From Sphingopyxis sp. TUF1 (GTDB lineage: Bacteria; Pseudomonadota; Alphaproteobacteria; Sphingomonadales; Sphingomonadaceae), in the NCBI RefSeq assembly GCF_036687315.1, contig NZ_CP144683.1, forward strand, positions 2,860,001 to 2,924,000: a stretch of 64,000 bases of DNA. Reading direction: 5' to 3'. The notes under the pieces were generated by a model. The model was not told the origin of the DNA and ran no database searches. It saw only the letters and a list, made by a program, of their open reading frames with translations. The position numbers and the translations under genes are program-made. Of the stretch, positions 1 to 9,470 are shown piece by piece. The stretch's first letter is position 1. Each line of letters opens with the position of its first letter.

Positions 1-691
1 GGAGGATCATATCGTGCGAATGGGGCTGCTCGCATCGGGCGCGGCGCACGAGCTGGGCACGCCTTTGTCGACACTGTCGGTGCTGATCGGCGACTGGAAG
101 GCGGCGGCGCGGCTGAAGGACGACCGCGAGCTGCAAGAGGACCTGGCCGACATGGACGCGGCGGTGCAGCGGTGCAAGGCGATCGTCAGCGGCATTTTGA
201 TGTCGGCGGGAGAGGCGCGCGGCGAGGCGCCGCAGCTTACCACGATCCGCGCGATGCTCGGCGAGATCGTCGCCTATGCGCGGGCGGCGCGGCGTCCTGA
301 AACGCTGGAATTCCACGACCGTTTCGGCGCCGATGTCGCCGTCGTGTCGGACCCCGCGCTGCGGCAGGTGATCGGCAATGTGCTCGACAATGCCGCCGAC
401 GTGTCGCCGGGCTGGACCAGCGTCACTGCGTCGCGCGACGGCGAGATGCTGGTGATCGAGATCGCCGACCGCGGCCCCGGTTTCAGCGACGAGATGCTCG
501 AAGGGTTCGGCCAGCCCTATCGATCGACCAAGGGGCGCCCCGGCGGCGGGCTGGGGCTGTTCCTGCTCGTCAATGTGCTGCGCAAGCTTGGTGGCGGGGC
601 GGCAGTGGCGAACCGCGACGAGGGCGGGGCGCTGGTGCGCCTGTGGCTGCCGATCGCCGCGCTCGCGCGGCCGGGTGGAGAAAAGGCATGA
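1..691 (+). CDS. regB: Sensor histidine kinase, RegB/PrrB/ActS-like, 3' part
   Basis: The gene is cut by the window start; about 229 C-terminal residues are present. The reading frame is already open at base 2, so the apparent start codons at 14 and 20 are internal. The H-box reads GAAHELGTPLSTL, which is the form typical of RegB-family redox kinases. An N-box (QVIGNVLDNAAD), a G1 box (DRGPGF) and a G2 box (GRPGGGLGLFL) follow, so the whole catalytic core is here. The membrane segments and quinone/redox-box region would lie upstream. Its stop overlaps the start of the response regulator by 4 bases (ATGA), implying translational coupling. The family autophosphorylates in response to respiratory redox state; assignment to RegB is by the H-box and partner. 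Confidence 0.85.
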   Translation, partial: EDHIVRMGLLASGAAHELGTPLSTLSVLIGDWKAAARLKDDRELQEDLADMDAAVQRCKAIVSGILMSAGEARGEAPQLTTIRAMLGEIVAYARAARRPETLEFHDRFGADVAVVSDPALRQVIGNVLDNAADVSPGWTSVTASRDGEMLVIEIADRGPGFSDEMLEGFGQPYRSTKGRPGGGLGLFLLVNVLRKLGGGAAVANRDEGGALVRLWLPIAALARPGGEKA

Positions 692-1221
692 ACGCGACGC
701 GCCAATTGCTGATCGTCGAGGATGACGAGGCGTTCGCACGGACGCTGAAGCGCTCGTTCGAACGGCGCGGCTATGACGTGTTCGTCGCCGACAGCCCCGA
801 GGCGATGGAGGCGGTGCTGAAAACGGCGCGGCCGGGCTATGCGGTCGTCGACCTGAAGCTCGGCAACGCGTCGGGGCTGGCCTGTGTGCAGGCGCTGCGC
901 GCCGCCGACCCGGTGATGCGGATCGTCGTGCTGACGGGATTCGCCAGCATCGCGACCGCGGTCGAGGCGATCAAGCTCGGCGCCTCCTATTATCTCGCCA
1001 AGCCGTCGAACACCGACGACATCGAGGCGGCGTTCGAGCGCGCCGAGGGCAATCCCGACGCCTCGCTCGACGCGCGCCCTTCGTCGATCAAGACCGTCGA
1101 GTGGGAGCATATCCACCAGACGCTCGTCGAAACGGGCTTCAACATCTCCGAAACCGCGCGGCGGCTGGGGATGCACCGGCGGACCCTGGCGCGGAAATTG
1201 GAGAAGCGGCAGGTTCGCTGA
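688..1221 (+). CDS. regA: Response regulator, RegA/PrrA/ActR type
   Basis: A 177-residue two-domain regulator. The receiver domain has the acidic pair in IVEDDE (residues 9-14), phosphoacceptor Asp55 in VVDLKLG, the conserved Thr in VLTGFAS and Lys in LAKPSN. The C-terminus carries a Fis-type helix-turn-helix, NISETARRLGMHRRTLARKL, which is the near-invariant DNA-binding helix of RegA/PrrA/ActR proteins. The ATG at 688 overlaps the kinase stop, and is preferred over an upstream in-frame start at 643 that would add 15 unrelated residues. In relatives this regulator controls respiration, carbon and nitrogen metabolism with oxygen; that role is inferred here. Confidence 0.9.
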   Translation: MNATRQLLIVEDDEAFARTLKRSFERRGYDVFVADSPEAMEAVLKTARPGYAVVDLKLGNASGLACVQALRAADPVMRIVVLTGFASIATAVEAIKLGASYYLAKPSNTDDIEAAFERAEGNPDASLDARPSSIKTVEWEHIHQTLVETGFNISETARRLGMHRRTLARKLEKRQVR

Positions 1222-1468
1222 AGGGGCGCGGGTCGGGACCCGCCTTCACTCTTGAAATCATCATCCCCGCAAAGCCGAAGACGTCAAAAGTGGCGGCCGC
1301 AGAACCGGCATCCGCGAGTTCAGGGGGAATCGCACCGAGCAACGTTGTGTCACGAAGATCCATCCCGATTAGCCAACGGCCGTCGAGCGGCCAGAAACTG
1401 TGCAGTCGGTCGAACCAAAAAAATGCCTCGAGCAATTCTGTTCTGCACACGCATCAGCTTTTGAGCAT

Positions 1469-2425
1469 TCAGGGCAACCCAGCGCCCGTCAGCTCCTGGG
1501 ACAGTCTCCACAATCTTTCCGCTTCGCCCGGGTCGGTCGCATAGCGTCGGACACCGACGAACGGTTCCTCCGCCTGCTCAGCGCGGATCGCAACGTCGCA
1601 GTCCTCGCAGTACAGGCCGCCAAGTCCTTCAAGCTGCGGCGATGTCGCGGCCCAGACCTGGGTCGCTGCGCCCTGCTCCGGCGTCTTGAACGTCGGATCG
1701 GCAGGATTGCCGTTCTCGTCAAGCCACCCTTCCGCCTTCATTTCCGCCTCGGTGAGGTGGCGCTGCAGCGGCGTGAATATCTTGCCCGGGTGGAGGGAGA
1801 AAGCGCGGACACCGCGGTCCCGGCCCAAGCGGTCGAGGTGGACGGCGAACAAGGCGTTGGCAGTTTTCGACTGACCATAGGCCAGCCATTTATCGTAACC
1901 GTGGGCAAACTGAACATCGTCCCAGCGAATCGGCGAATTGTGATGACCCGCAGAGGATACCGAAACGATCCGCGCGCCGCCTTCCAGCAGCGGCCATAGC
2001 CGCATCGTCAGCGCGAAAGGGCCAAGATGGTTCGTGGCGAACTGGGCCTCCCACCCCGGCCCCACCCGCGTTTCGGGGCAGGCCATGATACCGGCATTGT
2101 GGATCAATATGTCGATGTGACGATCATAGGCCAGAACGTGCTTCGCGAATATGGCGACGCTGGCGAGGTCAGCGAGGTCGAGAGCGCTGACCATGACGTC
2201 GGGAAGGCCTTGCGTCGCCGCTTGCGCGGCATCGACATTACGCGCGCCTACGATCACCTCCGCGCCCGCCTTCGCCAGCGCTCTGGTGGTTTCCAGACCC
2301 AGGCCCGAATGACCGCCGGTCACAATCGCGCGCCGCCCGGATAAGTCGATGCCGGCCAGCACGTCCGTCGCGGTCGTCCGCGCGCCGAAACCCGACCCAA
2401 GCGGCCTCTGATGGTCTGCCGTCAT
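1469..2425 (-). CDS. SDR-family oxidoreductase (retinol-dehydrogenase-like)
   Basis: 318 residues, longer than the classic 250-residue SDR, as in the retinol/WW-domain-like dehydrogenases. The NAD(P)-binding motif TGGHSGLG is at residues 36-43, the NAG motif at 110-112, the catalytic Ser near 157-158 and the YxxxK pair at Tyr183 and Lys187. The N-terminal 25 residues before the Rossmann fold are an extension. It stands alone between the RegA gene, which is convergent, and the peptidase gene that lies upstream on the same strand with a 242-base gap. The substrate cannot be told from the sequence. Confidence 0.85.
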   Translation of the reverse strand: MTADHQRPLGSGFGARTTATDVLAGIDLSGRRAIVTGGHSGLGLETTRALAKAGAEVIVGARNVDAAQAATQGLPDVMVSALDLADLASVAIFAKHVLAYDRHIDILIHNAGIMACPETRVGPGWEAQFATNHLGPFALTMRLWPLLEGGARIVSVSSAGHHNSPIRWDDVQFAHGYDKWLAYGQSKTANALFAVHLDRLGRDRGVRAFSLHPGKIFTPLQRHLTEAEMKAEGWLDENGNPADPTFKTPEQGAATQVWAATSPQLEGLGGLYCEDCDVAIRAEQAEEPFVGVRRYATDPGEAERLWRLSQELTGAGLP

Positions 2426-2667
2426 TGTCTCCTCCGAAGTGATAAGTGCCCGGCAGGGGAAACTGCCGATCTGATGCAGCGAAAACCGCCAAAGGGATGA
2501 AATGATCCATCAGATTGCATTGGCAAAGTCATAGACCGACGGAGATCGCGACCTTTTAAGGAGGAGATGACACCCTGCACCCCGGGCCGGACACTTGGAA
2601 GGCCGTCAAATACGGCGCACCGGCGAGATCACAGCGTGCGCCGGAATGAGGGTCAAGAGAAGTTGGG

Positions 2668-4776
2668 CTATTTCTTCTCCACCAGCTCGCGTTGGAGAAA
2701 GCCGTGCAGCATCGCCGCGCGCACCGCATCCTCGGCATGGTCGGCGCCGACCGAATGGCCGCCCTCCAGATATTCGTGATAATAGACGCGGTTGCCATTC
2801 TCCATCAGCCGCGCGGCATATTTGCGCGCGTGGCCGGGGTGGACGCGGTCGTCCTTGGTCGAAAGATAGAGGAAGATCGGCGGATAGGTCACGCCCTTGC
2901 GGATATTGTGATAGGGCGAATATTTCGACAGGAACGCCCAGTCGCCGGGTTCGTCGGGATCGCCATATTCGGCGACCCACGAGGCGCCCGCGAGCATCTT
3001 GTCGTACCGCCACATATCCTTGATCGGCGAGCCCGAGATCACCGCGCCATAGAGGTCCGGCCGCTGCGTCATCGCCGCGCCGACGAGGACGCCGCCGTTC
3101 GAGCGGCCCGAAATCGCGATCCGGCGCTTGGTGCTGACGCCCGTCTTGACCAGATCCTCGGCGACCGCGTGGAGATCGTCGAAGCTGTTCTGGCGCTTTT
3201 CGCGCAGCGCCGCCTGGTGCCAGGCGGGGCCATATTCGCCGCCGCCGCGGATGTTCGCGAGGACGTAGGCGTTGCCGTCCTCGACCCAGAAGAGGCCGAG
3301 CGGCCCGGCGCGATAGGGCTGGCCGGTGAGGTATCCCGGCGTCTGCGCGGCGCGGAAACCGCCATAGGCGTGGATGAGGGCTGGAACGGGGCCGCTCGCA
3401 CCCTTTTTGCGGACGAGGAAATAGGGAATTTTCGTGCCGTCTTTCGAAGTTGCGAACCGCTTTTCGGCGGTCATGCCGGCAGCGTCGAAGGTCGCGGGCA
3501 GGCTCTGGACCGCCTGGGCTGCCTTGCCATCGCTCACGGCATAGAGCGTCGGCGGGGTCAGCATCGTCTCCGCGGTGGCGAGCAGCGTATCGCGCTTGCC
3601 GGTCGTTCCCGCAATGCCGACCGTGGCATTGGCAGCGAGCGGCACCTCCTTGCGGCTCCACGCGCCCGTCGCGGGGTCGCGGCGCAGTGCGAACAGCTTG
3701 CCCTCGACATCGTCGAGCGCCTTGACCCACAGGATATTGTCGGTCGCCGAGACCTCCTCGATAGCCTGCGCCCTGGTCGGGGTCATCGCCGGGACGATCG
3801 CGACTTTGCGATCGGCCGACATGTCGGCGAGCGACAGCGAGACGAGCGAACCGGCGGGCTTGTCCGCCCAGTCGCGGTTCAGAAAGACGATGAGCTGGCC
3901 ATCGATGACATCGCGCACGCTGGCGGTTTCGGGGACGATCGTCGAGATGTAGCGCGAGCGGTCGACGTTCGGCAGCAAGAGGTCGGCGGTGTAGAAGGTC
4001 TTGGCGCGGCTGATCATCGGCCAGCGCGTGTCGCCGTCGGTCAGCGCGAAAACCGTCATGCCGACGTCCTCGGGCGCGCCCTCGGCCACGGTGGCCGCGG
4101 CCGACAGCGGCGTCCCGCGCTTCCAGCGCTTGACGATGCGCGGATAGCCCGAGGCGGTCATACTGTCCGCACCATAGTCGGTCGCGACGAGCAGCGTGTC
4201 GGCATCCTCCCACGTCACGCTGCTTTTCGCCTGCGGCAAAGTGAAGCCGCCGTCGACGAAGCTTTTCGTCGTGCGGTCCCATTCGCGGACGATGTCGGCG
4301 TCGGTGCCGCCGGGGCTCAGCGAGACGAGGCAGCGTTTATAGTCGGGCGCGAGGCAATCGGCGCCGTGCCAGACCCAGCTTTGCCCCTCCGCCTTGCCGA
4401 GCGCGTCGACGTCGATCAGCGTGCTCCATTCGGGCTTGCCCGCCAGATACGCATCGAGCGGGCTTTGCCGCCACAGGCCGCGCGGGTTGGCGGCGTCGCG
4501 CCAGAAATTGGTGATCGTATCGCCCATGACTTCGCCGGGCATCGCGATCTGGCGGTCGTCGTCGAGGATTTCGCGCGCGCGCTTGCGGTCGGCTTCGAAC
4601 CCGGGGCGCGTGGTGAGCAGCGCGTCGGCCCTGGCATTTTCCTTCTTGACCCAGTCGAGCGCCTTCGGACCCTCAATCTCTTCGAGCCAGAGCCAAGGGT
4701 CGGCCTGGGGCGGCGCGGCGGCGACGGCGGCGATCGAACAGCTGAGGGCAAGCGCGGCAAGGGTGGCGCGGATCAT
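2668..4776 (-). CDS. Prolyl oligopeptidase family (S9) serine peptidase, exported
   Basis: 702 residues, the usual size for S9A enzymes: an N-terminal beta-propeller followed by an alpha/beta-hydrolase domain. The N-terminus MIRATLAALALSCSIAAVAA is a signal peptide, so it acts in the periplasm. The catalytic triad is visible: Ser559 in GRSNGG, Asp near 642-643 in STKDDRVHPG and His674 in EGGHSVG. The start at 4776 is chosen over the ATG at 4785 because the ribosome site AGGGGAG abuts 4785 but lies about 9 bases from 4776. The family cleaves peptides after proline, or related short-peptide bonds; the exact specificity is not predictable. Confidence 0.9.
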   Translation of the reverse strand: MIRATLAALALSCSIAAVAAAPPQADPWLWLEEIEGPKALDWVKKENARADALLTTRPGFEADRKRAREILDDDRQIAMPGEVMGDTITNFWRDAANPRGLWRQSPLDAYLAGKPEWSTLIDVDALGKAEGQSWVWHGADCLAPDYKRCLVSLSPGGTDADIVREWDRTTKSFVDGGFTLPQAKSSVTWEDADTLLVATDYGADSMTASGYPRIVKRWKRGTPLSAAATVAEGAPEDVGMTVFALTDGDTRWPMISRAKTFYTADLLLPNVDRSRYISTIVPETASVRDVIDGQLIVFLNRDWADKPAGSLVSLSLADMSADRKVAIVPAMTPTRAQAIEEVSATDNILWVKALDDVEGKLFALRRDPATGAWSRKEVPLAANATVGIAGTTGKRDTLLATAETMLTPPTLYAVSDGKAAQAVQSLPATFDAAGMTAEKRFATSKDGTKIPYFLVRKKGASGPVPALIHAYGGFRAAQTPGYLTGQPYRAGPLGLFWVEDGNAYVLANIRGGGEYGPAWHQAALREKRQNSFDDLHAVAEDLVKTGVSTKRRIAISGRSNGGVLVGAAMTQRPDLYGAVISGSPIKDMWRYDKMLAGASWVAEYGDPDEPGDWAFLSKYSPYHNIRKGVTYPPIFLYLSTKDDRVHPGHARKYAARLMENGNRVYYHEYLEGGHSVGADHAEDAVRAAMLHGFLQRELVEKK

Positions 4777-4861
4777 GCAGAACATCTCCCCTGGGGTGTA
4801 GTGGTGCTGTGCTAGCAGCATTATACACCCGAGGGAAAGGCCGTTGCCGATGTAGCCATCG

Positions 4862-5284
4862 TCATTGGTCGATGATGATCGTCCCCGGATGATGCCTGTC
4901 GAGATGCTTCTTGATGATGCGCAGGTTGCGCGTGTTCGAGCGGAAGAAAAAGTCGAAGGCGTCGCCGACAAGTGGGACCGCACCGAGCGCGGTGTCGACG
5001 CCGAGATTGCCGATCATCCGCCAGATTTTCCACTTCGGCATCCCCAGGTTGCGCGCTTCCCAGATGAGGTAAGCGCCCATCGTTGCGGCGATGACGTCGC
5101 CGACGACGGGGACCAGCCCGACGATCGCGTCGAGGCCGACCGGGCGGTTAATGCCCGGAATGACGAAGCTGCGTTCGAGCAGGACTTCGAGCATTTCGAC
5201 GCGCTTGCGCAGCGCCGCGGGGTCGGTGCGGTTCTGGATCAGCGCGTCGAAGATCGCGTCGGGATTGGGCGGCGAAGGGGCCAT
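4862..5284 (-). CDS. DUF4112 family membrane protein
   Basis: 140 residues. The core GLDAIVGLVPVVGDVIAATM and the later LGAVPLVGDAFDFFFRSNTRN are the twin GLxPxxGD-type motifs of DUF4112 proteins, a family of small membrane-associated proteins of unknown function. The ATG at 5284 is preceded by AAAGGA at good spacing; an upstream extension of the same frame (to 5572) is Arg-rich and overlaps the next gene, so it is not used. It lies 41 bases downstream of the solute-binding lipoprotein gene on the same strand and may be cotranscribed with it. Confidence 0.85.
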   Translation of the reverse strand: MAPSPPNPDAIFDALIQNRTDPAALRKRVEMLEVLLERSFVIPGINRPVGLDAIVGLVPVVGDVIAATMGAYLIWEARNLGMPKWKIWRMIGNLGVDTALGAVPLVGDAFDFFFRSNTRNLRIIKKHLDRHHPGTIIIDQ

Positions 5285-5325
5285 CGGGGTCCTTTCAAAA
5301 GCGCTCCAAGGCAAGCGCCACTGTA

Positions 5326-6831
5326 TTAGTTGGGTATGGCAATCAGATGATTCAATGGATGTTGTGCGCGGCCGTTCGCGCGCAGGCCGGTCAGCCGCTG
5401 CGACGCGACCGACCAGCGCAGCGGGGTTGCGAGCGGGATGAAGGGAGCGTAGCGCGCGAGCACTGCCTCGGCCTCGCCGATCTGCCGCGCGCGCTGGCCC
5501 GCGTCGATATTGGCCGTTGCCTGATCGATCAGGTTTTGCGCCTCGCGATTGCAGAGCGTGTCGCGGCGACACGACAGGCGGCGGAGCGCCCAGATCGCAT
5601 CGTCGCTCGGCGCCACCTCGTCGATCAGCCGCAGATCGGCGCTCGACGCCATGTTGACGCGGCGGCTGGGCACGCCGATCGCGGCGAGATCGGCCGCAAT
5701 ATAGGCGTAGAGAATGCGGCCGCCCGGCGAATCGGGGACGGCGATGCGCAGCGGTTCGATCTCGCGTCCGGCGCCGCGCCAGGCATCGACGACGCGCCGC
5801 GCCTGCGCCAGCCGCGACGCCTCGTCATAATCGGCCCACGCCGGCTGGAGCGGTGCGGGGCCGCCGTCGCGCGTATAGAGGGCAGGGCGCAACGTGACCT
5901 GCGGCTGCCATTCGGCAAGCCCAAAGGCTTCGACCAACCGCTCGCGCCGGATTGCACGCACCAGCGCGTCACGATTGGCGTCGGTCGCAAGAAAACCCTC
6001 GGCGCGGACGAAGGCCAGTCCGAACAGGCCGGGCACAGGATCGACCACCAGACGCGACCGGCCGATGTTCGAGGCGACGAAATAGGGCAGGGTGGAAAAG
6101 CGCCCGCCGATCACCGCATCGGCATAGCCGTTCTTGAACCGCGCAAGCGCCCCCTGCGGCGTCGTTCCGACGAGCTCGATCGATGCGGCGGGGTCGTTCG
6201 CCGCGGCTTCTGCGGCTTTGGGGTCTTCGGCGAGCGGGTCGGGAACGGGCGAGAGCAGCAGCGCCTTTCCGTCCTTGCGCGCGCGCATCGGGCCCCAGCC
6301 CATGCCCTTGTTGATTATCGCCATCGAGGGTTGCGCGAGCAGCTCGAGCAGCGCGGGCTGCGGCGTGGAGAGGCGGATTTCGATGACCGTTTCGGTCATC
6401 GCGCGGATCGTTTCGATCTCGGGAAAATCATCCTTCAGCACGTGGCGGCTCGCGGGCGCGAGGTAGGAGCGCAGGATGGCGGCGACGGTCGCGGCGGTGA
6501 CCTTGCTGCCGTTCGTCCATTTCGCTTCGGTGATGCGAAAGATATAGCTGCGCCCGTCGGCGGTGACGGTCCAGCGGTCGGCGAGGCCGGTGTCGATCTG
6601 CCCCTCTCCGTCATAGCTGACAAGCCCTTGCGAGGTTGCATCGAGCAATGCGGCATTGGCGGTTGAAAGCTCACCGCGCGCGGGATTCGCCGTCGGGTTG
6701 AGTTCGCTCATCGCCGCCACCCGCACTGGTCCGCGTTCGCCGAACAGGTCGCAGCCCGGCAGCGCAAGGATCAGGGCCGTGGCGGCCGCGATTGTCACCC
6801 CGCGGCGTGTGTTGCGGCCCTTTGCTGTCAT
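5326..6831 (-). CDS. ABC transporter substrate-binding lipoprotein, family 5 (peptide-type)
   Basis: 501 residues. A lipoprotein signal ends in LALPGC with Cys27 as the lipidated residue. The body follows the DppA/OppA (SBP family 5) layout: SQGLVSYDGEGQIDTGLADRW near residues 68-88 and KWTNGSKVTAATV for the early binding lobe. The start at 6831 is preceded by AAGGG about 10 bases away; an upstream in-frame ATG at 6882 would place 17 residues before the signal. No permease or ATPase gene lies next to it, so it is an orphan binding protein whose ligand is unknown; several family members bind peptides, nickel or heme. Confidence 0.8.
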   Translation of the reverse strand: MTAKGRNTRRGVTIAAATALILALPGCDLFGERGPVRVAAMSELNPTANPARGELSTANAALLDATSQGLVSYDGEGQIDTGLADRWTVTADGRSYIFRITEAKWTNGSKVTAATVAAILRSYLAPASRHVLKDDFPEIETIRAMTETVIEIRLSTPQPALLELLAQPSMAIINKGMGWGPMRARKDGKALLLSPVPDPLAEDPKAAEAAANDPAASIELVGTTPQGALARFKNGYADAVIGGRFSTLPYFVASNIGRSRLVVDPVPGLFGLAFVRAEGFLATDANRDALVRAIRRERLVEAFGLAEWQPQVTLRPALYTRDGGPAPLQPAWADYDEASRLAQARRVVDAWRGAGREIEPLRIAVPDSPGGRILYAYIAADLAAIGVPSRRVNMASSADLRLIDEVAPSDDAIWALRRLSCRRDTLCNREAQNLIDQATANIDAGQRARQIGEAEAVLARYAPFIPLATPLRWSVASQRLTGLRANGRAQHPLNHLIAIPN

Positions 6832-6984
6832 TCCGGCATATCCCTTAAATCGTGCGGGCCAATCATAACCATGCGCCGCCAAAGCTGGCTAGGTCTATCG
6901 CAACCTGTGGGCTGGGGATGACGAGCAGCGAAAGCGAAGGCGCCGATTCGCCTCTGATCCAAGCCCGCTGGCAAGGCGCGCATC

Positions 6985-7070
6985 TGGTGCGGACGGCGGG
7001 ACTTGAACCCGCATGTCACTAGGACGGCAGATTTTAAGTCTGCTGCGTCTACCGATTTCGCCACGTCCGC
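6985..7070 (-). tRNA. tRNA-Leu (anticodon TAA)
   Basis: Read on the minus strand, an 86-base class II tRNA beginning GCGGACGTGG and ending GTCCGCACCA. The anticodon stem-loop CAGA-CTTAAAA-TCTG places TAA at positions 34-36, and the variable arm is long, as expected for tRNA-Leu. The 3' CCA is encoded. It lies between the lipoprotein gene and the divergent ABC exporter genes. Confidence 0.95.
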
Positions 7071-7159
7071 ACGGTCGCGCCGGTCAAGCCGATGGGCCCA
7101 TCAAGGTCAAGCAAGTTTCCTGCTTCACGCGATGCGCAGCGTCGGCTAGACCGCCTGCC

Positions 7160-8107
7160 ATGACAGCCGTTCTCCAGCTCTCCGGCCTCGGAAAAACCTA
7201 TAAAAGCGGTCACATAGCGCTCAGCAATGTCGATCTTGAAATCAACAAGGGCGAAATTTTCGCGCTGCTCGGACCCAATGGCGCGGGCAAGACGACGCTG
7301 ATCAGCATCGTCTGCGGAATCGTCACCGCGAGCAGCGGAACGGTGATCGTCGGGGGGCACGACCACGCCCGCGATTACCGCGCCGCGCGGTCGATGATCG
7401 GGCTGGTGCCGCAGGAATTGCACACCGACGCCTTTGAAACGGTGCTCGCGACGGTCAGCTTTTCGCGGGGCCTGTTCGGCAAGCCGAAGGATCCGGCATT
7501 TATCGAACAATTGCTCCGCGACCTGTCGCTGTGGGATAAGCGGAACAGCAAAATCATGGAATTGTCGGGCGGGATGAAGCGCCGCGTGATGATCGCCAAG
7601 GCGCTCTCCCACGAACCCGAAATCCTGTTCCTCGACGAACCGACTGCGGGCGTCGACGTCGAGCTGCGCCGCGATATGTGGCAGATGGTCCACGGGCTGC
7701 GCGAGCGCGGCGTCACGATCATCCTGACGACGCATTATATCGAGGAGGCCGAGGAAATGGCCGACCGCGTCGGCGTGATCAGCAAGGGGCAGATCATCCT
7801 GGTCGAGGAAAAGCACGCGCTGATCAAAAAGCTCGGGCGCAAGACGCTGACGCTTAATCTTGCCGAACCGCTGGACGCGGTGCCCGCCGAACTCGCCGAA
7901 TGGAAGCTTGAACTGGCGGGCGATGGACACGAGCTGGTCTATGAATTCGATAGCCAGGCCGAGGCGACGGGCGTGCCGTCGCTGCTTCGCCGGATGAGCG
8001 ACATCGGCGTCAGCTTCAAGGACCTGCACACGAAGCAAAGCTCGCTCGAGGATATTTTCGTCGGGCTGGTGCACGAGGAAAAGGGCGCGAGGGAGCAGGC
8101 CGCATGA
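7160..8107 (+). CDS. ABC-2 exporter ATP-binding protein (YadG/DrrA-like)
   Basis: 315 residues. Walker [10 protein letters not shown] is at 38-46, the signature LSGGMKRR starts at 135, Walker B ILFLDE is at 155-160 and the switch His is 192 in LTTHY. A C-terminal domain of about 100 residues follows the ATPase core, as in DrrA/NodI/YadG proteins. The ATG at 7160 is the first start that begins the domain; the frame is open further upstream, but that stretch is antisense to the tRNA. Its end overlaps the permease start by 4 bases (ATGA), so the two form one operon and one exporter. The substrate is unknown. Confidence 0.9.
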   Translation: MTAVLQLSGLGKTYKSGHIALSNVDLEINKGEIFALLGPNGAGKTTLISIVCGIVTASSGTVIVGGHDHARDYRAARSMIGLVPQELHTDAFETVLATVSFSRGLFGKPKDPAFIEQLLRDLSLWDKRNSKIMELSGGMKRRVMIAKALSHEPEILFLDEPTAGVDVELRRDMWQMVHGLRERGVTIILTTHYIEEAEEMADRVGVISKGQIILVEEKHALIKKLGRKTLTLNLAEPLDAVPAELAEWKLELAGDGHELVYEFDSQAEATGVPSLLRRMSDIGVSFKDLHTKQSSLEDIFVGLVHEEKGAREQAA

Positions 8108-8871
8108 TCTCGAATGTCCGCGGCATCCGTGCCATCTACCTGTTCGAAATGGCGCGGTTCGCGCGCACCTTCTGGACCAGCCTGATGCTGCCCGTGATCA
8201 CGACGGCGCTCTATTTCGTGGTCTTCGGCTCGGCGATCGGCGGCCGGATGACCGAGGTTGGCGGCGTGCCCTATGGCGCGTTCATCGTCCCGGGCCTGAT
8301 GATGCTGACGATGTTTACCGAAAGCATCAGCAACGCCTCGTTCGGCATATATATGCCCAAATGGACGGGCACGATCTATGAAATGCTGTCGGCACCGCTG
8401 TCGCCGCTCGAAACGGTGATCGCCTATGTCGGCGCCGCGGCGACCAAATCGGTGATCATCGGGTCGATCATTTTTGCAACGGCGCACCTGTTCGTCGATG
8501 TGCAGGTCGCCCACCCGCTGCTCATGGCCTTCTTCATGATCCTGATGGCCGTAACCTTTTGCCTGTTCGGCTTCATCATTGGTGTCTGGGCAAAGAGTTT
8601 CGAGCAGTTGCAGGTCATTCCGCTGCTGATTGTCTATCCGCTGACCTTCCTCGGCGGTGCCTTTTATTCGCTCGATATGCTGCCCGCCGCGTGGCGGACG
8701 GTGACGCTCTTCAACCCGGTCGTCTATCTGATCAGCGGCTTTCGCTGGACCTTCTTCGGGCAGGGCGATGTCGCGATCGAGGTGAGCATGGGGGCGGTGG
8801 CGTTCTTCTTCGCGCTGTGTCTGGGCGTCATCTTCTGGGTGTTCCGGACGGGCTACCGGCTGAAGAACTGA
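8104..8871 (+). CDS. ABC-2 type exporter permease (YadH-like)
   Basis: 255 residues with about six hydrophobic segments and the ABC-2 membrane layout: an N-terminal [19 protein letters not shown] cytoplasmic start, then the first helix around residues 28-45. The segment [19 protein letters not shown] near the C-terminus is the typical ABC-2 signature (GxFYsl..LP). It is translationally coupled to the ATPase gene upstream. YadGH/DrrAB-type pairs export hydrophobic drugs, lipids or polysaccharides; nothing here fixes the cargo. Confidence 0.9.
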   Translation: MISNVRGIRAIYLFEMARFARTFWTSLMLPVITTALYFVVFGSAIGGRMTEVGGVPYGAFIVPGLMMLTMFTESISNASFGIYMPKWTGTIYEMLSAPLSPLETVIAYVGAAATKSVIIGSIIFATAHLFVDVQVAHPLLMAFFMILMAVTFCLFGFIIGVWAKSFEQLQVIPLLIVYPLTFLGGAFYSLDMLPAAWRTVTLFNPVVYLISGFRWTFFGQGDVAIEVSMGAVAFFFALCLGVIFWVFRTGYRLKN

Positions 8872-8895
8872 GGCGGTAGCCGGTTAACGGCCACT

Positions 8896-8971
8896 GTCAT
8901 CCCGGCGAAGGCCGGGATCTCACCCTATCGATATGACGCACCGGCGAGATCCCGGCCTTCGCCGGGATGAC
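8896..8971. repeat. Palindromic repeat, family I (GTCATCCCGG type)
   Basis: An inverted repeat of 76 bases whose arms start GTCATCCCGGCGAAGGCCGG and end in the complement. It fills the spacer between the convergent exporter permease and ihfB genes, where its stem could act as a two-way terminator. Related copies occur near 14400, 38975, 56224 and 59001. Confidence 0.9.
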
Positions 8972-8988
8972 GGGAAAGTGTAGCTCGC

Positions 8989-9267
8989 TCAGCCGTTCAG
9001 CCGCTCGCGCATTTCCTTGCCGGGTTTGAAATAGGGTACATTTTTCGCCTTCACCTCGACCGCGGCGCCGGTGCGCGGGTTGCGGCCGGTACGCGAGTCG
9101 CGCGAACGGGTGGAGAAGGCACCAAAGCCGCGCAGTTCGACGCGGCCCCCCGCCGCGAGCTGATCGACGATCGAATCAAAGAAGCTGTCGATGATGCGTT
9201 CGACCTCTTCGAGCCGCAAATCGCTGTTTTCGTTTGCGATCTTTTGAACCAGTTCTGACCGGATCAT
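8989..9267 (-). CDS. ihfB: Integration host factor subunit beta
   Basis: 92 residues, the normal size of the DNABII family. It begins [11 protein letters not shown] and has the family signature [20 protein letters not shown] near residues 40-60, then the DNA-contacting arm GRNPRTG with the intercalating proline. It forms a heterodimer with IHF-alpha and bends DNA. In proteobacteria ihfB commonly follows rpsA, as here, which favours IhfB over a plain HU. The rpsA terminator lies between the two genes, so ihfB probably has its own promoter or relies on read-through. Confidence 0.9.
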   Translation of the reverse strand: MIRSELVQKIANENSDLRLEEVERIIDSFFDSIVDQLAAGGRVELRGFGAFSTRSRDSRTGRNPRTGAAVEVKAKNVPYFKPGKEMRERLNG

Positions 9268-9410
9268 GAGCTTCCCCTAATTATATAGCCACGCTTCACC
9301 CGCCGAAGCGGATGCACCGGTTGTTGCCGGACGAAATTACGTGAGACCCCTCCCAACGCCCGGAGAAGGTATCACGAATTGCGGTCCGGTCAAAATATAT
9401 CACGACAAGA

Positions 9411-9445
9411 AAAAGGCCCGCAGAGGGACGCTCTGCGGGCCTTTT
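9411..9445 (-). terminator. Rho-independent terminator of rpsA
   Basis: A perfect 11-base-pair stem (GGCCCGCAGAG paired with CTCTGCGGGCC) with a 5-base loop, flanked by A-run and T-run. On the minus strand it is followed by TTTTTC and sits 26 bases after the rpsA stop. The flanking runs would let it work on both strands. Confidence 0.9.
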
Positions 9446-9470
9446 CTGTCGCCGGACGGCGAAAGAAGGA

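Noticed and set aside
1222..1468. Possible gene in the gap after the RegA-like gene
   Set aside because: Several short frames overlap here on both strands but none has a ribosome site or protein-like composition.
2692..4815. A 707-codon open frame on the plus strand opposite the S9 peptidase
   Set aside because: The minus-strand gene has a signal peptide and full catalytic triad; the plus frame has none and is Arg/Gly-rich.
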